From Blepharisma stoltei (lineage: Eukaryota > Ciliophora > Heterotrichea > Heterotrichida > Blepharismidae): a stretch of 64,000 nucleotides of DNA. The stretch lies in assembly GCA_914767885.1 (NCBI GenBank), contig CAJZBQ010000036.1, positions 806,001 to 870,000 of the forward strand. The letters are read 5' to 3'. Positions 55,694-64,000 of this stretch are shown here, piece after piece. The number at the start of each line of letters is the position of its first letter. Position 1 is the stretch's first letter. The notes under the pieces are model-generated. The model searched no databases and was not told where the DNA came from. It saw only the letters and a program-made list of their open reading frames with translations. The translations under genes were made by a program, and so were the position numbers.

Positions 55694-57708
55694 TTACGAG
55701 AACCCAGAAACTAGACCCCAATTAGTAAGTATCATGCCAAGGGTTAAAGAGTAGCAGGCCATTAGAAGATGGAAATACGCTGAATCCTGTTGAGCAGATT
55801 CAGAAATTTCTTTGGTATCTTCTTCGATGTCTGAGCTGGTGTCTTCATTAATTGCATGCATTTCCATCATTGTCGCAGCTGACTGATGTGCAGCTTCTGG
55901 ATTGTGTTTGAAAGCATAAAAAATCATTGATGCCAAGCATAGGAGCAAATCACAGAAAAGAAGCAAAAAGTTGTAGTCATCTGGCTCCCATACATTGCAA
56001 TCTGAATCTGGATTCGCTGACAAAGCGCTGAAGTTTAAATAATTAAACAGTAGTGATATAATTGAGCTAGTTAATAAAGCTAAATAACACTTACACCCGT
56101 GCTCAATCAAATTAGAGCTATTGATTGCAGTTATAGCAATCCCTAAAACAGCGCAAGCACTTGTTGATATGATAGCCAAAGTGCATTGGAAATAAAAAAA
56201 GCTGCAAATCGCCATAGTAGTGATTAACGCCCAGCTTAACCCTGTGAAGAAAAACATTCAAAATAGTCAGAACTTTGATTCGTTCCCTGTATCGTAATTC
56301 TCTACCCAAGTCTGATTCCAAGTATAAGCAAAGTCAATCAATAAAATCAACTGAACTGCGAGGAAAATGATACTGAAAATTATACTAACTCCCCTTCATT
56401 AGCGAAATAAAAAACTTATTCTCTCATATAAATTTTATAAAAAACTTTTTTTTTTCAAAATTTAAAAAAATCCATTTATAAAAATTGAAGCAAAATATTG
56501 ATTTATTTGTAAAATTTATGTTTAAAATACAAATTGTTTAAAATCCAATAGAATTAGCTAGAGATTTCATTATAATATATATCCAAAATTTTTTCATAAA
56601 TTTTTTTTTTGTCTCTCACAGAGGGTGGGTTTTTTGGGCAAAAAATAGGGATCTTTCCAATCGCTTTGTTCGCTCACGGAGGGGAGAGTAAGTGCAAGGA
56701 TCCAATTCTAAATAGCAATTACAAACGCACTATTTGGTATCAAAAAACTGAGAACAAGCAAGCTTACAAATAAGCCAAATTTAAGTGGCCAGCATCCGTA
56801 TTCAAACATTACATTACATTAGAATTTATATCGCTTAACGTCCACTACGGGGTTACAACTCCAGGTTTATCACTCGCCTTTCGTCGCATCGGGCCCACCA
56901 GTCTGCTGGAGACAAACTCGCTTTGATCACCAGGGTGCTTCCAGGGCAAATGTCCACGTCTTCGACGGCTCATGGATGAGCTACTTGCTTGTTACATGGG
57001 TTGCTTTTTCGAAAAACCCAAAAAATGGATTTTTCTGGTCGGCTATCGGCAAAAAAGAAAAAATGCAAAGCCTGGGACGTAACGCCCAGTTTCACGCTAG
57101 GGAGTTGCCCGAATGGTCCAGAGGACTTTGCTGGGCTTCCCCTTTCCAACCTTGCACCCTCCCTTCCCCACGAGGAAAAATCCACCCCTGAGAATAGACT
57201 TGGGCTAGGCTCTGAAAGCTACCAGAATTGCTTACCTAGCATTGCTGTCCATCTCTGAAATGGTAAAACCTTGCCGGATATAATTAAAATATGAGTCGAG
57301 GCTGCATGGCCGGGAGGCCATGCCCAGACGAAGACGCCATATTTTAATTATGCATCCGTATTCAAACAAGACATAAATTTCTCCACCAATTAAAGTTATC
57401 AAAGTTGTTATACAAAAGAAAATTCCCATAGAGAAGCCTATTCTGTATGCAGTGCTCGTCCCTAAACATTTTAAATCATCATTGTTGCAATCTACAATCC
57501 CATATTCATCTAATTTGTCAGAAAATGAAGGCCCAACAAAAATTACAATAAGTGATAAAAGGCACCCAAGAAATGATAAAGTGATGTACCCGAATCTCGC
57601 ATGATGAACTGATTTCGTTTTGCATTTTCTCATGCATGCTCCACACATAAATGCACAGCACACTTTTCCTGAACAGCAGAGAGCTTGGTTCCCTAGAATA
57701 CTCCACAT
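55694..57708 (-). CDS. SERINC/TMS family membrane protein
   Basis: 378 aa after removing a MITE (56386), a 15-nt intron (56708-56722) and a retroposon (56792). Multi-pass membrane protein with an N-terminal Cys-rich segment (CCSGKVCCAFMCGACMRKC), TM segments, LKFGLFVSLLVLSFLIPNSA, the family hallmark QLILLIDFAYTWNQTWVE, and C-terminal MACYSLTLGMILTNWG. SERINC proteins are linked to serine incorporation into lipids or lipid scrambling; the role here is inferred. All three joins are in frame. Trp in KFWLFWMFF are TGA. Confidence 0.92.
56386..56691. mobile_element. IES: MITE family A
   Basis: 303 bp with TAA at 56386-56388 and 56689-56691. The left end CTCCCCTTCATTAGCGAAA is partly degraded; the right side has the two-motif structure (CTCACAGAGGGTGGG, 45 bp, GTTCGCTCACGGAGGGGAG). 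Removal joins WILAL to SIIFSIIFLAV in SERINC. Confidence 0.92.
56708..56722 (-). other. 15-nt intron
   Basis: GTAATTGCTATTTAG on the minus strand; removal joins PNSAF to NWILAL. Confidence 0.9.
56792..57368 (-). mobile_element. retroposon family R copy 2, 17-bp perfect target duplication
   Basis: GCATCCGTATTCAAACA at 56792-56808 and 57352-57368 encloses 543 bp closely similar to the element at 30372-30902. A short (ATTAC)n tract at the left marks the probable 3' tail on the minus strand. Collapsing restores VLFEYGCWPLKFGLF in SERINC. The duplication contains TA, so TA-to-TA excision would be exact. Confidence 0.93.
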
Positions 57709-57856
57709 AGATTAATATTAATTTCTTGATAAACGATTTGGCTTATAAAATCATTAGAGACTTGATATACTTTTCATATTTAAGGTTTTAACAATTGATT
57801 ATTAATAATAATAGGTTAAAGACAATAGTCCTATTACTAGGGACTAGTATATATAA

Positions 57857-59047
57857 ATGGCTGAGGGAGCATTCGGTAATTTTCGCTTTATGAACAAAGG
57901 AAAAGAAAAGAAAGATAAAGCAAGCAGTCTGCATCACGAGCTCCAAATTGATATAATGAAAAGTGAGTGCAAGCTGTTTGATCAGTTTCTATTGGTATAT
58001 TCCTGTGCATCCTTATTTCTTCTTTAATTAGCGAGCAAAATGATTAGTAAATTAATATTTTTAGAAAATTAAATCTTCTGATACAAAATATTATATATGT
58101 ATAATTCTCAATCATAATAATGAAATTCTATTAAACTGGATTTTTTACAATAAAATATTGAATCTATAGAATTTAAAATCCGAAAAAAATTTAGGATTTC
58201 TTGGTTCTTATCAATAATATTTTTGCTCACTCCCCCCCCCTCCGTGAGTGAACAAAACCATTAGAAAAATCGCTATTTTTTGCCCAAAAACCCACCCTCC
58301 GTGAGTGAACAAAAATTTTTATTGACAAAAATTTAGATATATAAATGATAATTAGTATAATGAAATCTAGAGCTAATTCTGTTTAATTTTAAACGAATTG
58401 CTTTTTAAAACATAAATTTTATAAATTAAATTAATCTTTGCTTTCCAATTTTTGCGAATTAGGATTTTTTTAAATTTCGAAAAAAAAATATTTTTTTATA
58501 AAATTTTATATATAAATTTTTTTAAAAAAAAAAATTGACCCCCTCCGTGAGTGAACAAAATTTTTTTGTTCACTCACGGAGGGGGGGGGGGAGTCAGTAA
58601 GAATTAGTAATTTCAGTTCTCGCACTTGTTCTCGAGTCTTTCCCGGAGTGAAACGCAGCTGTTTGCCTTATAATTTCCATCTTAATAGATGCAGTGGGGA
58701 TTTTCGCTTCTATCAAGAATATTTATTCTCTGAAAGAAATGAACAACATGAAGATTCGCAAGACTTTGATTTATCTCCTTGGCTATTGTATTGCCCAGGT
58801 ATTTCACGCAGTGCTGTACTTTTCTCTGAACTCTGCTGATATTGTGGATGATTTCCATACAAATTATGGAATTGGATATACTTATGTTATTGGCGGAATG
58901 ATATTAGTCGTTTTTATTATTGCAGCATTTGGGCTCTACTTTTTACAACAGATCAAAATCCTGGCTGATACCATTGCTGCTATTAATGGACTTACTAAGA
59001 ATAAAGAAGCCACTTATAGGTCAAGGGTTGGAGTTCTAGATAACTAA
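57857..59047 (+). CDS. four-transmembrane protein, unknown
   Basis: 199 aa after removing a 591-bp nested IES. Short basic N-terminus (MNKGKEKKDKASS), then four hydrophobic segments (FLLVYSCASLVISVLALVL; VCLIISILIDAVGIFASI; LIYLLGYCIAQVFHAVLYF; YVIGGMILVVFIIAAFGLYF) and a polar tail. Layout resembles MARVEL or tetraspan-type proteins; no signature residues were recognised. Removing only the inner MITE would not restore the frame. Trp in FPEWNAA is TGA. Confidence 0.75.
58013..58606. mobile_element. IES: old MITE family A carrying a younger MITE
   Basis: TTA at 58013-58015 and 58604-58606 bound 591 bp. The outer copy's left end is worn (TTTCTTCTTTAATTAGCGAG); its right end is TTTTTGCTCAGTAAGAA once the inner MITE is subtracted. 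Removing all of it gives YSCASLVISVLAL, a continuous first transmembrane segment. Confidence 0.87.
58227..58596. mobile_element. MITE family A nested inside another MITE, TCA flanks
   Basis: 367 bp with TCA at 58227-58229 and 58594-58596. Nearly intact: CTCCCCCCCCCTCCGTGAGT, two-motif left side, AT-rich centre, right hairpin TCCGTGAGTGAACAAAA/TTTTTGTTCACTCACGG, G-run. Reverse orientation relative to 17805. Confidence 0.92.
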
Positions 59048-59767
59048 GAAAATAATTAAATGAATAGACTTATTAAAATAGCTTACTTCTTCTTATTTAC
59101 GAGCAAACATTAGAAAATCCTACTTTTTGGATAATGAACCCGTTTGGCTAGCGATTAAAAATATTTTGAATGCAAAGATTCGATATATAATTAATCGTTA
59201 TGATAGGACATCTCCAATTTATTTCTATAAAATTTAAACTGCTTGCATTCTAAGCATTCATTTTATAAATTAATAAGATTTTCCAATATATATGGGTTTT
59301 TAAAATCCAGAAAACAATGTTTTGTATAGATTTTTTTAAAAACAAATTAATTCATAAATTTTTTATAAATCTATTCAAATTTTAAGGGATTAATTCAAAC
59401 CAAAAAAAAAGAATTCTAATATATTTTTTTTCAAAATTTTAAAAAGCCACCTTGTGAAAAACAACAAATTTTGTTCTCTAATAGAGAGAAGTAAGAGATC
59501 CATAACGCTTTTACCTTTTTTGTCACAAGCATAACGCAGAAGAGTCTTGATTTCATGAACGTCTAACATTTTTATATAATTAGGCAGTTTTTGAATTATT
59601 TTGAAGTGGCTTAGAAGAGAACAAATTTCAGCTAAGCTTGAAATTATACATTAATCTCTACTTATCATTTAAATAGTGAATTAAAGATTTGAATAATTAA
59701 ATCCATTGCAATTCATTTTTCGCATTATTTTAATTAATAATATCAACCATCAAAACTTTGTAAAACA
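59048..59767. other. intergenic region with a decayed MITE
   Basis: Holds the MITE at 59083-59494. A 34-codon minus-strand frame (MLDVHEIKTLLRYACDKKGK, from ATG 59569) is open only if the MITE is removed; too short to call a gene. Confidence 0.4.
59083..59494. mobile_element. decayed MITE family A
   Basis: Left TTA, CTTCTTCTTATTTACGAGC, ATTAGAAAATCC; right a worn hairpin CTTGTGAAAAACAAC, TTTTGTTCTCTAATAGAGAG, AAG, TAA. Interior no longer closely matches the intact copies. Confidence 0.6.
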
Positions 59768-61701
59768 TTAAAGTTTTTGCTTATTTCTCCTGATATCAAC
59801 ACCTGAAGTTGCTCGTCTACTAATTAGTAGTGATCTTTTATTCGCATCACCTTTAATTCAATCATGAAGCAGTCCTTCTTCAGCTGTGATTCGGTTTTTC
59901 GGATCCCAGGTAAGGCATCTTTCAAGAAAAGTAATAAATTTATAGTCGCAGCCTTCAAAGATTTCAGCTAGAGGCCTTGAACCTGGAATGAAAGTTTCAC
60001 GATTACTGTTTTCTTTAATTATCGGAAGATTATTTTGGTCAAAATAATCAGATTTTGCATACGCTTTTTCTATGAGATTAATAGGAGGAGTTCCGAGCGT
60101 TGCCATTATTCTTACAAAGCACTCATATTGATTTTCACCTGGAAAAAGAGGTATGCCCAGGCATAATTCTGCTAAAACGCACCCTAAAGACCAAATATCG
60201 ATTTGGTGGTTATATCTATTTCCCAACAAAATTTCTGGGGCTCGGTAAAATCTGCTTTGCAGATATGTACAAAGATTGCCACCTTCTCTACTTGAAGACC
60301 CAAAATCAATGATTTTTATGCTTGATTTATTTTCTGACCTTAGTACAATATTTTCTGGTTTAATGTCACAATGAATGTATCCTTTGGAGTGAACATATTT
60401 TATTCCTATTAGCAACTGCACTGCAATTCTTCTAATCAGATTCATATCGATTCCTCTAACTCCCCTCCCCTCCTTGAGCGAGCAAAAAAAACTTTGTTCA
60501 CTTACGGAGGAGGCTAATTTTTTTTAAAGATTTATATATAATTTTTTTTTTTCAAAATTCAAAAAAGTCTTAATTTGAAATAATTATAAATAAATATTAA
60601 TTTAATTTATAAAATTTATGTTTAAATGCGAGCTGATTAAAATTAAACAGAATTAGGTTTGATATTTAATAATAATTATCATTTATTATCAAAATATTTT
60701 TTTATAAAAGATTTTCAATTAAAAAAATTTTCATTTACTCACGAAGGATGGTTTTTTTACCCAAAAAATAGGGATTTTTCCAACGATTTTGTTTGCTCAC
60801 AGAGAGTAAAATCATTTTTCTTTAAAAATTCATATAGATTTAAGCTCATCAATTCCATCGAAATGCATAAGTGTCCTCGAAATAAAAAGCTTTCTTTGGA
60901 TTTTAATATGCATTTGCTGTCATCAATATCATCTTTTCCAAGATCTTTGAGAATCGATTTTTCGATCTCCCCAATTTTTCTGAAGGCATAAGGCTTTTTG
61001 TATATTTTGATTGCTGCGTATTCGCATTCTTTGTGATCAAAGCATTTGACAACCAACCCAAAAGTCCCTTCTCCTAGGATCTCATGGATTTCATATCGAT
61101 AAGCTATATGCTCTCCTTTTTCAGCTTTGTAGCATCCTTTTTCATCTGTGTAGCTTTCCATTCTTTTCTGGTTTTCAGTATTTAAATAGTAAATTAACTC
61201 ATATTTTTTAATTTCGGCACGTTCATTTTCTGTCAAGATTTGCTGATATAACGATATCGCTGTGTCTTTACCCATTGGAAATAAGCTATTTTTGGGCTTT
61301 TCAGCATCGAATCTGAATTGCAAGCTTCTCGTTGGAGAATGCGAACTTGCTCTTGTTGACATTGGCTTTGAAGGTGACTTAAGGCGTATTCCAAATCTTG
61401 CTTTAGGTGTGATAGGTAATTTTAACCATATAGCTTCATTATCAGGAATTGGCGACTCTTCTGTCGTTGTTGTGCTGGTAGGAAGAGTTGACCTTGTGTA
61501 GTCCAACGCTGAAAAGTTATCAGACTTCCCATTAATCTTTATCCCTCACATGCGCTCAGATGGGGTCTCAAAAATTGTGCATAAGTTTGCACTGCTTTGG
61601 TTTGCCCTGCGCCTTAAGGGGATAGGGTTCTGGTCTTCAGCTTCGTTAAGTGTGATGCCAAAGGATCTTCTTGGCGCTGGAAGTAATTTGGCTTTGCTCA
61701 T
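59768..61701 (-). CDS. DYRK-family protein kinase
   Basis: 527 aa after removing a 350-bp MITE IES. A ~150-residue N-terminal region is basic and Ser/Thr rich; the DYRK-homology stretch ERAEIKKYELIYYLNTENQK precedes the kinase domain. Motifs: YEIHEILGEGTFGLVVKC, AAIKIYKKP, YIHCDIKPENIVL, IIDFGSSSREGG, YLQSRFYRAPEILLG. The usual YxY of the activation loop is CTYLQSRFYR, retaining the second Tyr. The join over the IES reads FLKKNDFRGIDMNLIRRIA, the family consensus. Start at 61701 (MSKAKLLPAPRRS) is the first ATG after an AT-rich leader; TGA encodes Trp in ERMWGIK and HDWIKG. Confidence 0.93.
60457..60809. mobile_element. IES: MITE family A
   Basis: 350 bp with TAA at 60457-60459 and 60807-60809. 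Left hairpin CTCCCCTCCCCTCCTTGAGC / TTGTTCACTTACGGAGG; right side with two motifs, CTCACGAAGGATGG and GTTTGCTCACAGAGAG. The G-run at the right end has eroded. Removal restores the DYRK kinase. Confidence 0.93.
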
Positions 61702-62279
61702 GAATTATTATTAACAGATCATTATTTTTGGACTGTTTTTTTTAGTTTTAGGTTATTTATTGGCTTTAAATCGCATAATTAAACAGAAAATTAAGATGCT
61801 TTTATATGGCATTTGTATTAATTAACATCAATGCAGTTAAGAAAGGAATTTGATTGAAGTAAAAAATACGCTTTAAAAATAAGATGGAATTTATATTTTG
61901 TATTGATTCGTGAAAAGTAGAGGATTTTGAATTTAATTTAATGATTATATATAGGTAAACGACAAGCAGAATTAGGAGCAATAATCATCAATTTTATAAG
62001 AATCTTTTCAAAGTTGTATAGCCGTTGAATTATAATTCCGTAACCCATTTTAGGTCTCGAAAAAAACGGCCAATTTAATATGGATAAAAGAATTAAGTTT
62101 CTAAAGCTGGCTAATAATGTTTTTAGTTTAAGACTTTCTATAATATTGCAAGGCTTTTTTCAATAAACTTCTGATCTCCTTTCCGAATAAGTTTAATAAA
62201 TTAGGTTTAAATCAGATTATAGCAATTCCATCTATTTATATTCAGCAATGTTTTGTATTGAAAACTAATTATTTTAGAC
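61702..62279. other. AT-rich intergenic DNA
   Basis: 578 bp between two minus-strand genes. No ORF, MITE end or repeat was recognised. Confidence 0.4.
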
Positions 62280-63221
62280 TTAAGAACCCCATTTTTTCCA
62301 TTCTTGTCCTTTTGGTGGATCAGGCCTGTCTTTTCCTTCATAATCTTTACTTCTGACCTCCCCCCAATTTGTCGAGAGCACTGTCCCTCCAGACGTCTGA
62401 AAAGATTTAATCATTGCCCTTCTGGTATCTTCATCTCCATTTTCATAAATTTGTTTAAACAGTTCATTTAATGCTTCATCTCCTTCAGGCTTGGTTTTTT
62501 TCAACTCCTGATCTAATTCTTTATCAATTTTATTCCAATCTCTTTTGAATTTATTTGAGGATGGATAGCTTGGCCTCACTTCCGCAATTTTTTGAGGCTC
62601 TAAGTCTATCCAGTTTGAATTTTCTCGTTTTTTCAAAGAAATCTCAATTTTAGTTGGAAGAATTTTGTAGCTTGATTCTTCTTTGACCACTGGACGGGCA
62701 AGGTTTATGTGTACTGTGAATTCAGCTGAATTAGTATTTATGACTGAAGCTTCTAATGAGTTTTCTGCTATTTCAATTTTTGTTTCTTCACTGCTTCTTG
62801 CTTTTACGTTTAACACTATAAATACGTGGCTGTCACTTTGATACCAAGTATATGGATCTCGGCCAGGCGGCAAAACTAAATTACTTATCTCTACCTTGCA
62901 TTTTCTTATCCAAATTCCTGCAGCATTTACATTGAGCTTTTCAGCTGCTTCGAAATCTTGTAACGCAAGCTGTAATTGCTGTTGGAAAAATAAAGATTGG
63001 GCTCGCCTGAAAAATCCAATAAAATTGTCTGGATTAATCTCGATTGCAGCACTTGCAGCTTCTTCAGCTCTTTTATACTGCCCAGTTTTCAATAAAGCTG
63101 AGGATAACCCAATAAGTCCTTCAAAGCTTTTTTCTGTGTTAATAGCCTGCTCATATAACTCTACAGCTTCTGCAAACTCATCATGCATGTAAAGGGAATT
63201 TGCCCTGTGCAAAGCTTCCAT
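62280..63221 (-). CDS. SGT1: SGT1-like co-chaperone (TPR, CS and SGS domains)
   Basis: 313 aa, uninterrupted. TPR repeats cover about residues 1-115 (DEFAEAVELYEQAINTEKS; GQYKRAEEAASAAIEINPDN), the CS/p23-like domain about 120-215 (DPYTWYQSDSHVFIVLNVKA), and the SGS domain is C-terminal, with WNKIDKELDQELKK, GDEALNELFKQIYENGDEDT, RRAMIKSFQTSGGTVLSTNW and GEV. SGT1 works with Hsp90 and SKP1 in kinetochore and ubiquitin-ligase assembly. Domain order and length match the family. No IES or intron. Confidence 0.95.
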   Translation of the reverse strand: MEALHRANSLYMHDEFAEAVELYEQAINTEKSFEGLIGLSSALLKTGQYKRAEEAASAAIEINPDNFIGFFRRAQSLFFQQQLQLALQDFEAAEKLNVNAAGIWIRKCKVEISNLVLPPGRDPYTWYQSDSHVFIVLNVKARSSEETKIEIAENSLEASVINTNSAEFTVHINLARPVVKEESSYKILPTKIEISLKKRENSNWIDLEPQKIAEVRPSYPSSNKFKRDWNKIDKELDQELKKTKPEGDEALNELFKQIYENGDEDTRRAMIKSFQTSGGTVLSTNWGEVRSKDYEGKDRPDPPKGQEWKKWGS

Positions 63222-63382
63222 TTTATATTATTTTATAAAAATTCTGATATCTCCTTTTCTTTTCTTCCTCCAATATCAATTAAAAATAATCTCAAATGGT
63301 TTATATCTTTGTTTATATAGCTAATATTCGCTTGCACTTCTTAATATACAAGTCCAGAATAAATGGTAGTAATAAAGTAAAA

Positions 63383-64000
63383 ATGCAAAAAGAGCCATCT
63401 ATTTCTGAGCTAGAAAACAAGCTGAAAGATATGGTAGGACCGAGTGGGGGCTTACAAGAAGTTCGCTGGGTTAATCCTTATGTAAATTTGCTCAATGAAA
63501 CTAAATATCCAGAAGGGCATGATTTTTTGCTTCAGGCACTAATGAGGTCGACAGTAAACTCAAAGATTGTGTACGATAAGTTTGCAAATATCGGAGGTTT
63601 GGAGTTTTTAGGAAAATTAATAAAAGACTACGACAAAAGCGAAGAACCTGAAGCGAAATCCCTACTTCACACAATCATTGCTTGCCTAAACAAGTTCACA
63701 ATATCCGTAGAATTATTAGAAACGACGAAAATTGGCAAGGCCCTAGGTGGTCTACTAAAACACCCTGATGTCAGCATTCAAAATAAATCTGGAGCTTTGA
63801 TAAAGAATTGGAAAGACATTTTATTGGCGCCAAGTGAGTCAGCACGTCCGCCCAAACCCAACTACAATGAGACCAAGATAGAGATCCCTAAACGGTAGTT
63901 TTTATTTAGACAAAAAGTTGAGGAGGACATTAAGCAAGAAGAATCTGCTGAATATATTATTGAACAATATAATGAAATTGATGATTATTCTAACAAACAT
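63383..64000 (+). CDS. TFIIS N-terminal-domain protein, partial at window end
   Basis: At least 200 residues and continuing off the window after a 15-nt intron (63895-63909; joins EIPKR to QKVEEDIKQEES). A helical bundle of the TFIIS N-terminal/LW type is visible (HDFLLQALMRSTVNSKIVYD, LETTKIGKALGGLLKHPDVS, ALIKNWKDIL), as in TFIIS, IWS1, MED26 or PNUTS. Such domains bind disordered elongation factors in transcription. Start at 63383 (MQKEPSISELENK) is preferred over ATG 63296, which would add a hydrophobic leader and overlaps likely promoter DNA. Which family member it is cannot be told from this portion. Confidence 0.75.
63895..63909 (+). other. 15-nt intron
   Basis: GTAGTTTTTATTTAG; it would stop the frame at TAG, and removal keeps it open to the window end. 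Confidence 0.85.

Noticed and set aside
59083-59569. Small minus-strand gene MLDVHEIKTLL
   Set aside because: Only 34 codons after removing the MITE and it runs into the neighbouring gene's 3' end; no support.

Overview
The window looks like germline (micronuclear) DNA of a heterotrich ciliate, most like Blepharisma. Three things read directly from the sequence point there. (1) TGA is read as tryptophan in nearly every gene (HDAC 'NVAWN', PI3K, PKG, SERINC, DYRK), while TAA and once TAG are the stops. (2) Spliceosomal introns are 15 nt long (one is 16 nt), with GT..AG ends; I found twelve. (3) About thirty AT-rich or palindromic insertions break otherwise intact conserved genes, and removing each one between a short direct repeat (TA, TTA, TAA, TCA, TGA, or a longer target-site duplication) rejoins the reading frame. 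That is the behaviour of internal eliminated sequences (IESs). As I remember the literature, Blepharisma has UGA=Trp, 15-16 nt introns, TA-bounded IESs and a very abundant germline MITE; all fit. I could not run a search, so the genus is an inference.

Layout: 1.3-4.1 kb UBA-USP deubiquitinase (-); 4.6-5.5 uracil-DNA glycosylase (+); 5.5-6.3 acyl-CoA-binding protein (+); 6.6-8.0 class II histone deacetylase (+); 8.2-10.9 unknown gene with a TPNRLER repeat tail (+); 11.1-12.7 PH-domain protein kinase (-); 13.2-16.2 calcium-dependent protein kinase (-); 17.4-20.3 two adjacent kelch-type genes (+); 20.6-22.2 DD34E transposase-type gene (-); 22.6-23.5 third kelch gene (+); 23.6-27.3 class I-type PI3-kinase (-); 29.1-31.2 and 31.4-32.6 unknown basic and coiled-coil proteins (+); 32.6-34.3 a nested stack of transposable elements; 34.4-35.4 rhodanese plus dual-specificity phosphatase (+); 35.5-36.8 AMSH-type JAMM deubiquitinase (+); 36.8-45.2 a very large protein with three tandem thioredoxin-like units (-); 45.7-47.0 LAMMER/CLK kinase (-); 47.1-48.2 myristoylated kelch-like protein (-); 48.3-50.3 charged coiled-coil protein (+); 50.4-53.2 cGMP-dependent protein kinase with four cyclic-nucleotide domains (-); 53.4-53.9 RNA polymerase subunit RPB6 (-); 54.2-55.6 two small convergent Cys-rich genes; 55.7-57.7 SERINC membrane protein (-); 57.9-59.0 four-TM protein (+); 59.8-61.7 DYRK kinase (-); 62.3-63.2 SGT1 co-chaperone (-); 63.4-end a TFIIS N-domain protein (+, runs off the window).

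The insertions fall into classes. MITE families share CTCCCC..GGGGAG ends but differ in the next ~15 bp: A, CCGTGAGCGAAC; B, CCATCCTTGATCGAAC; C, CCTTTAAATTGGAAC; G, CCATTTAATAACGAAC. They are flanked by 3-bp direct repeats of the form TNA. A second class is foldback elements with TATAG..CTATA ends. A third is short unique TA-bounded IESs of 64-112 bp. The last is GC-richer retroposon-like insertions with 11-17 bp target-site duplications. Thirty such sites lie inside nineteen genes. In seventeen of these genes the spliced, IES-free length is an exact multiple of three and the conserved domains become continuous; two genes (8.2-10.9 kb and 36.8-45.2 kb) are each off by one base.

The genes are ordinary somatic housekeeping and signalling genes (kinases, ubiquitin, cyclic nucleotide, phosphoinositide). 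They do not form an operon. What unites the window is that most of its genes can be expressed only after developmental DNA excision.
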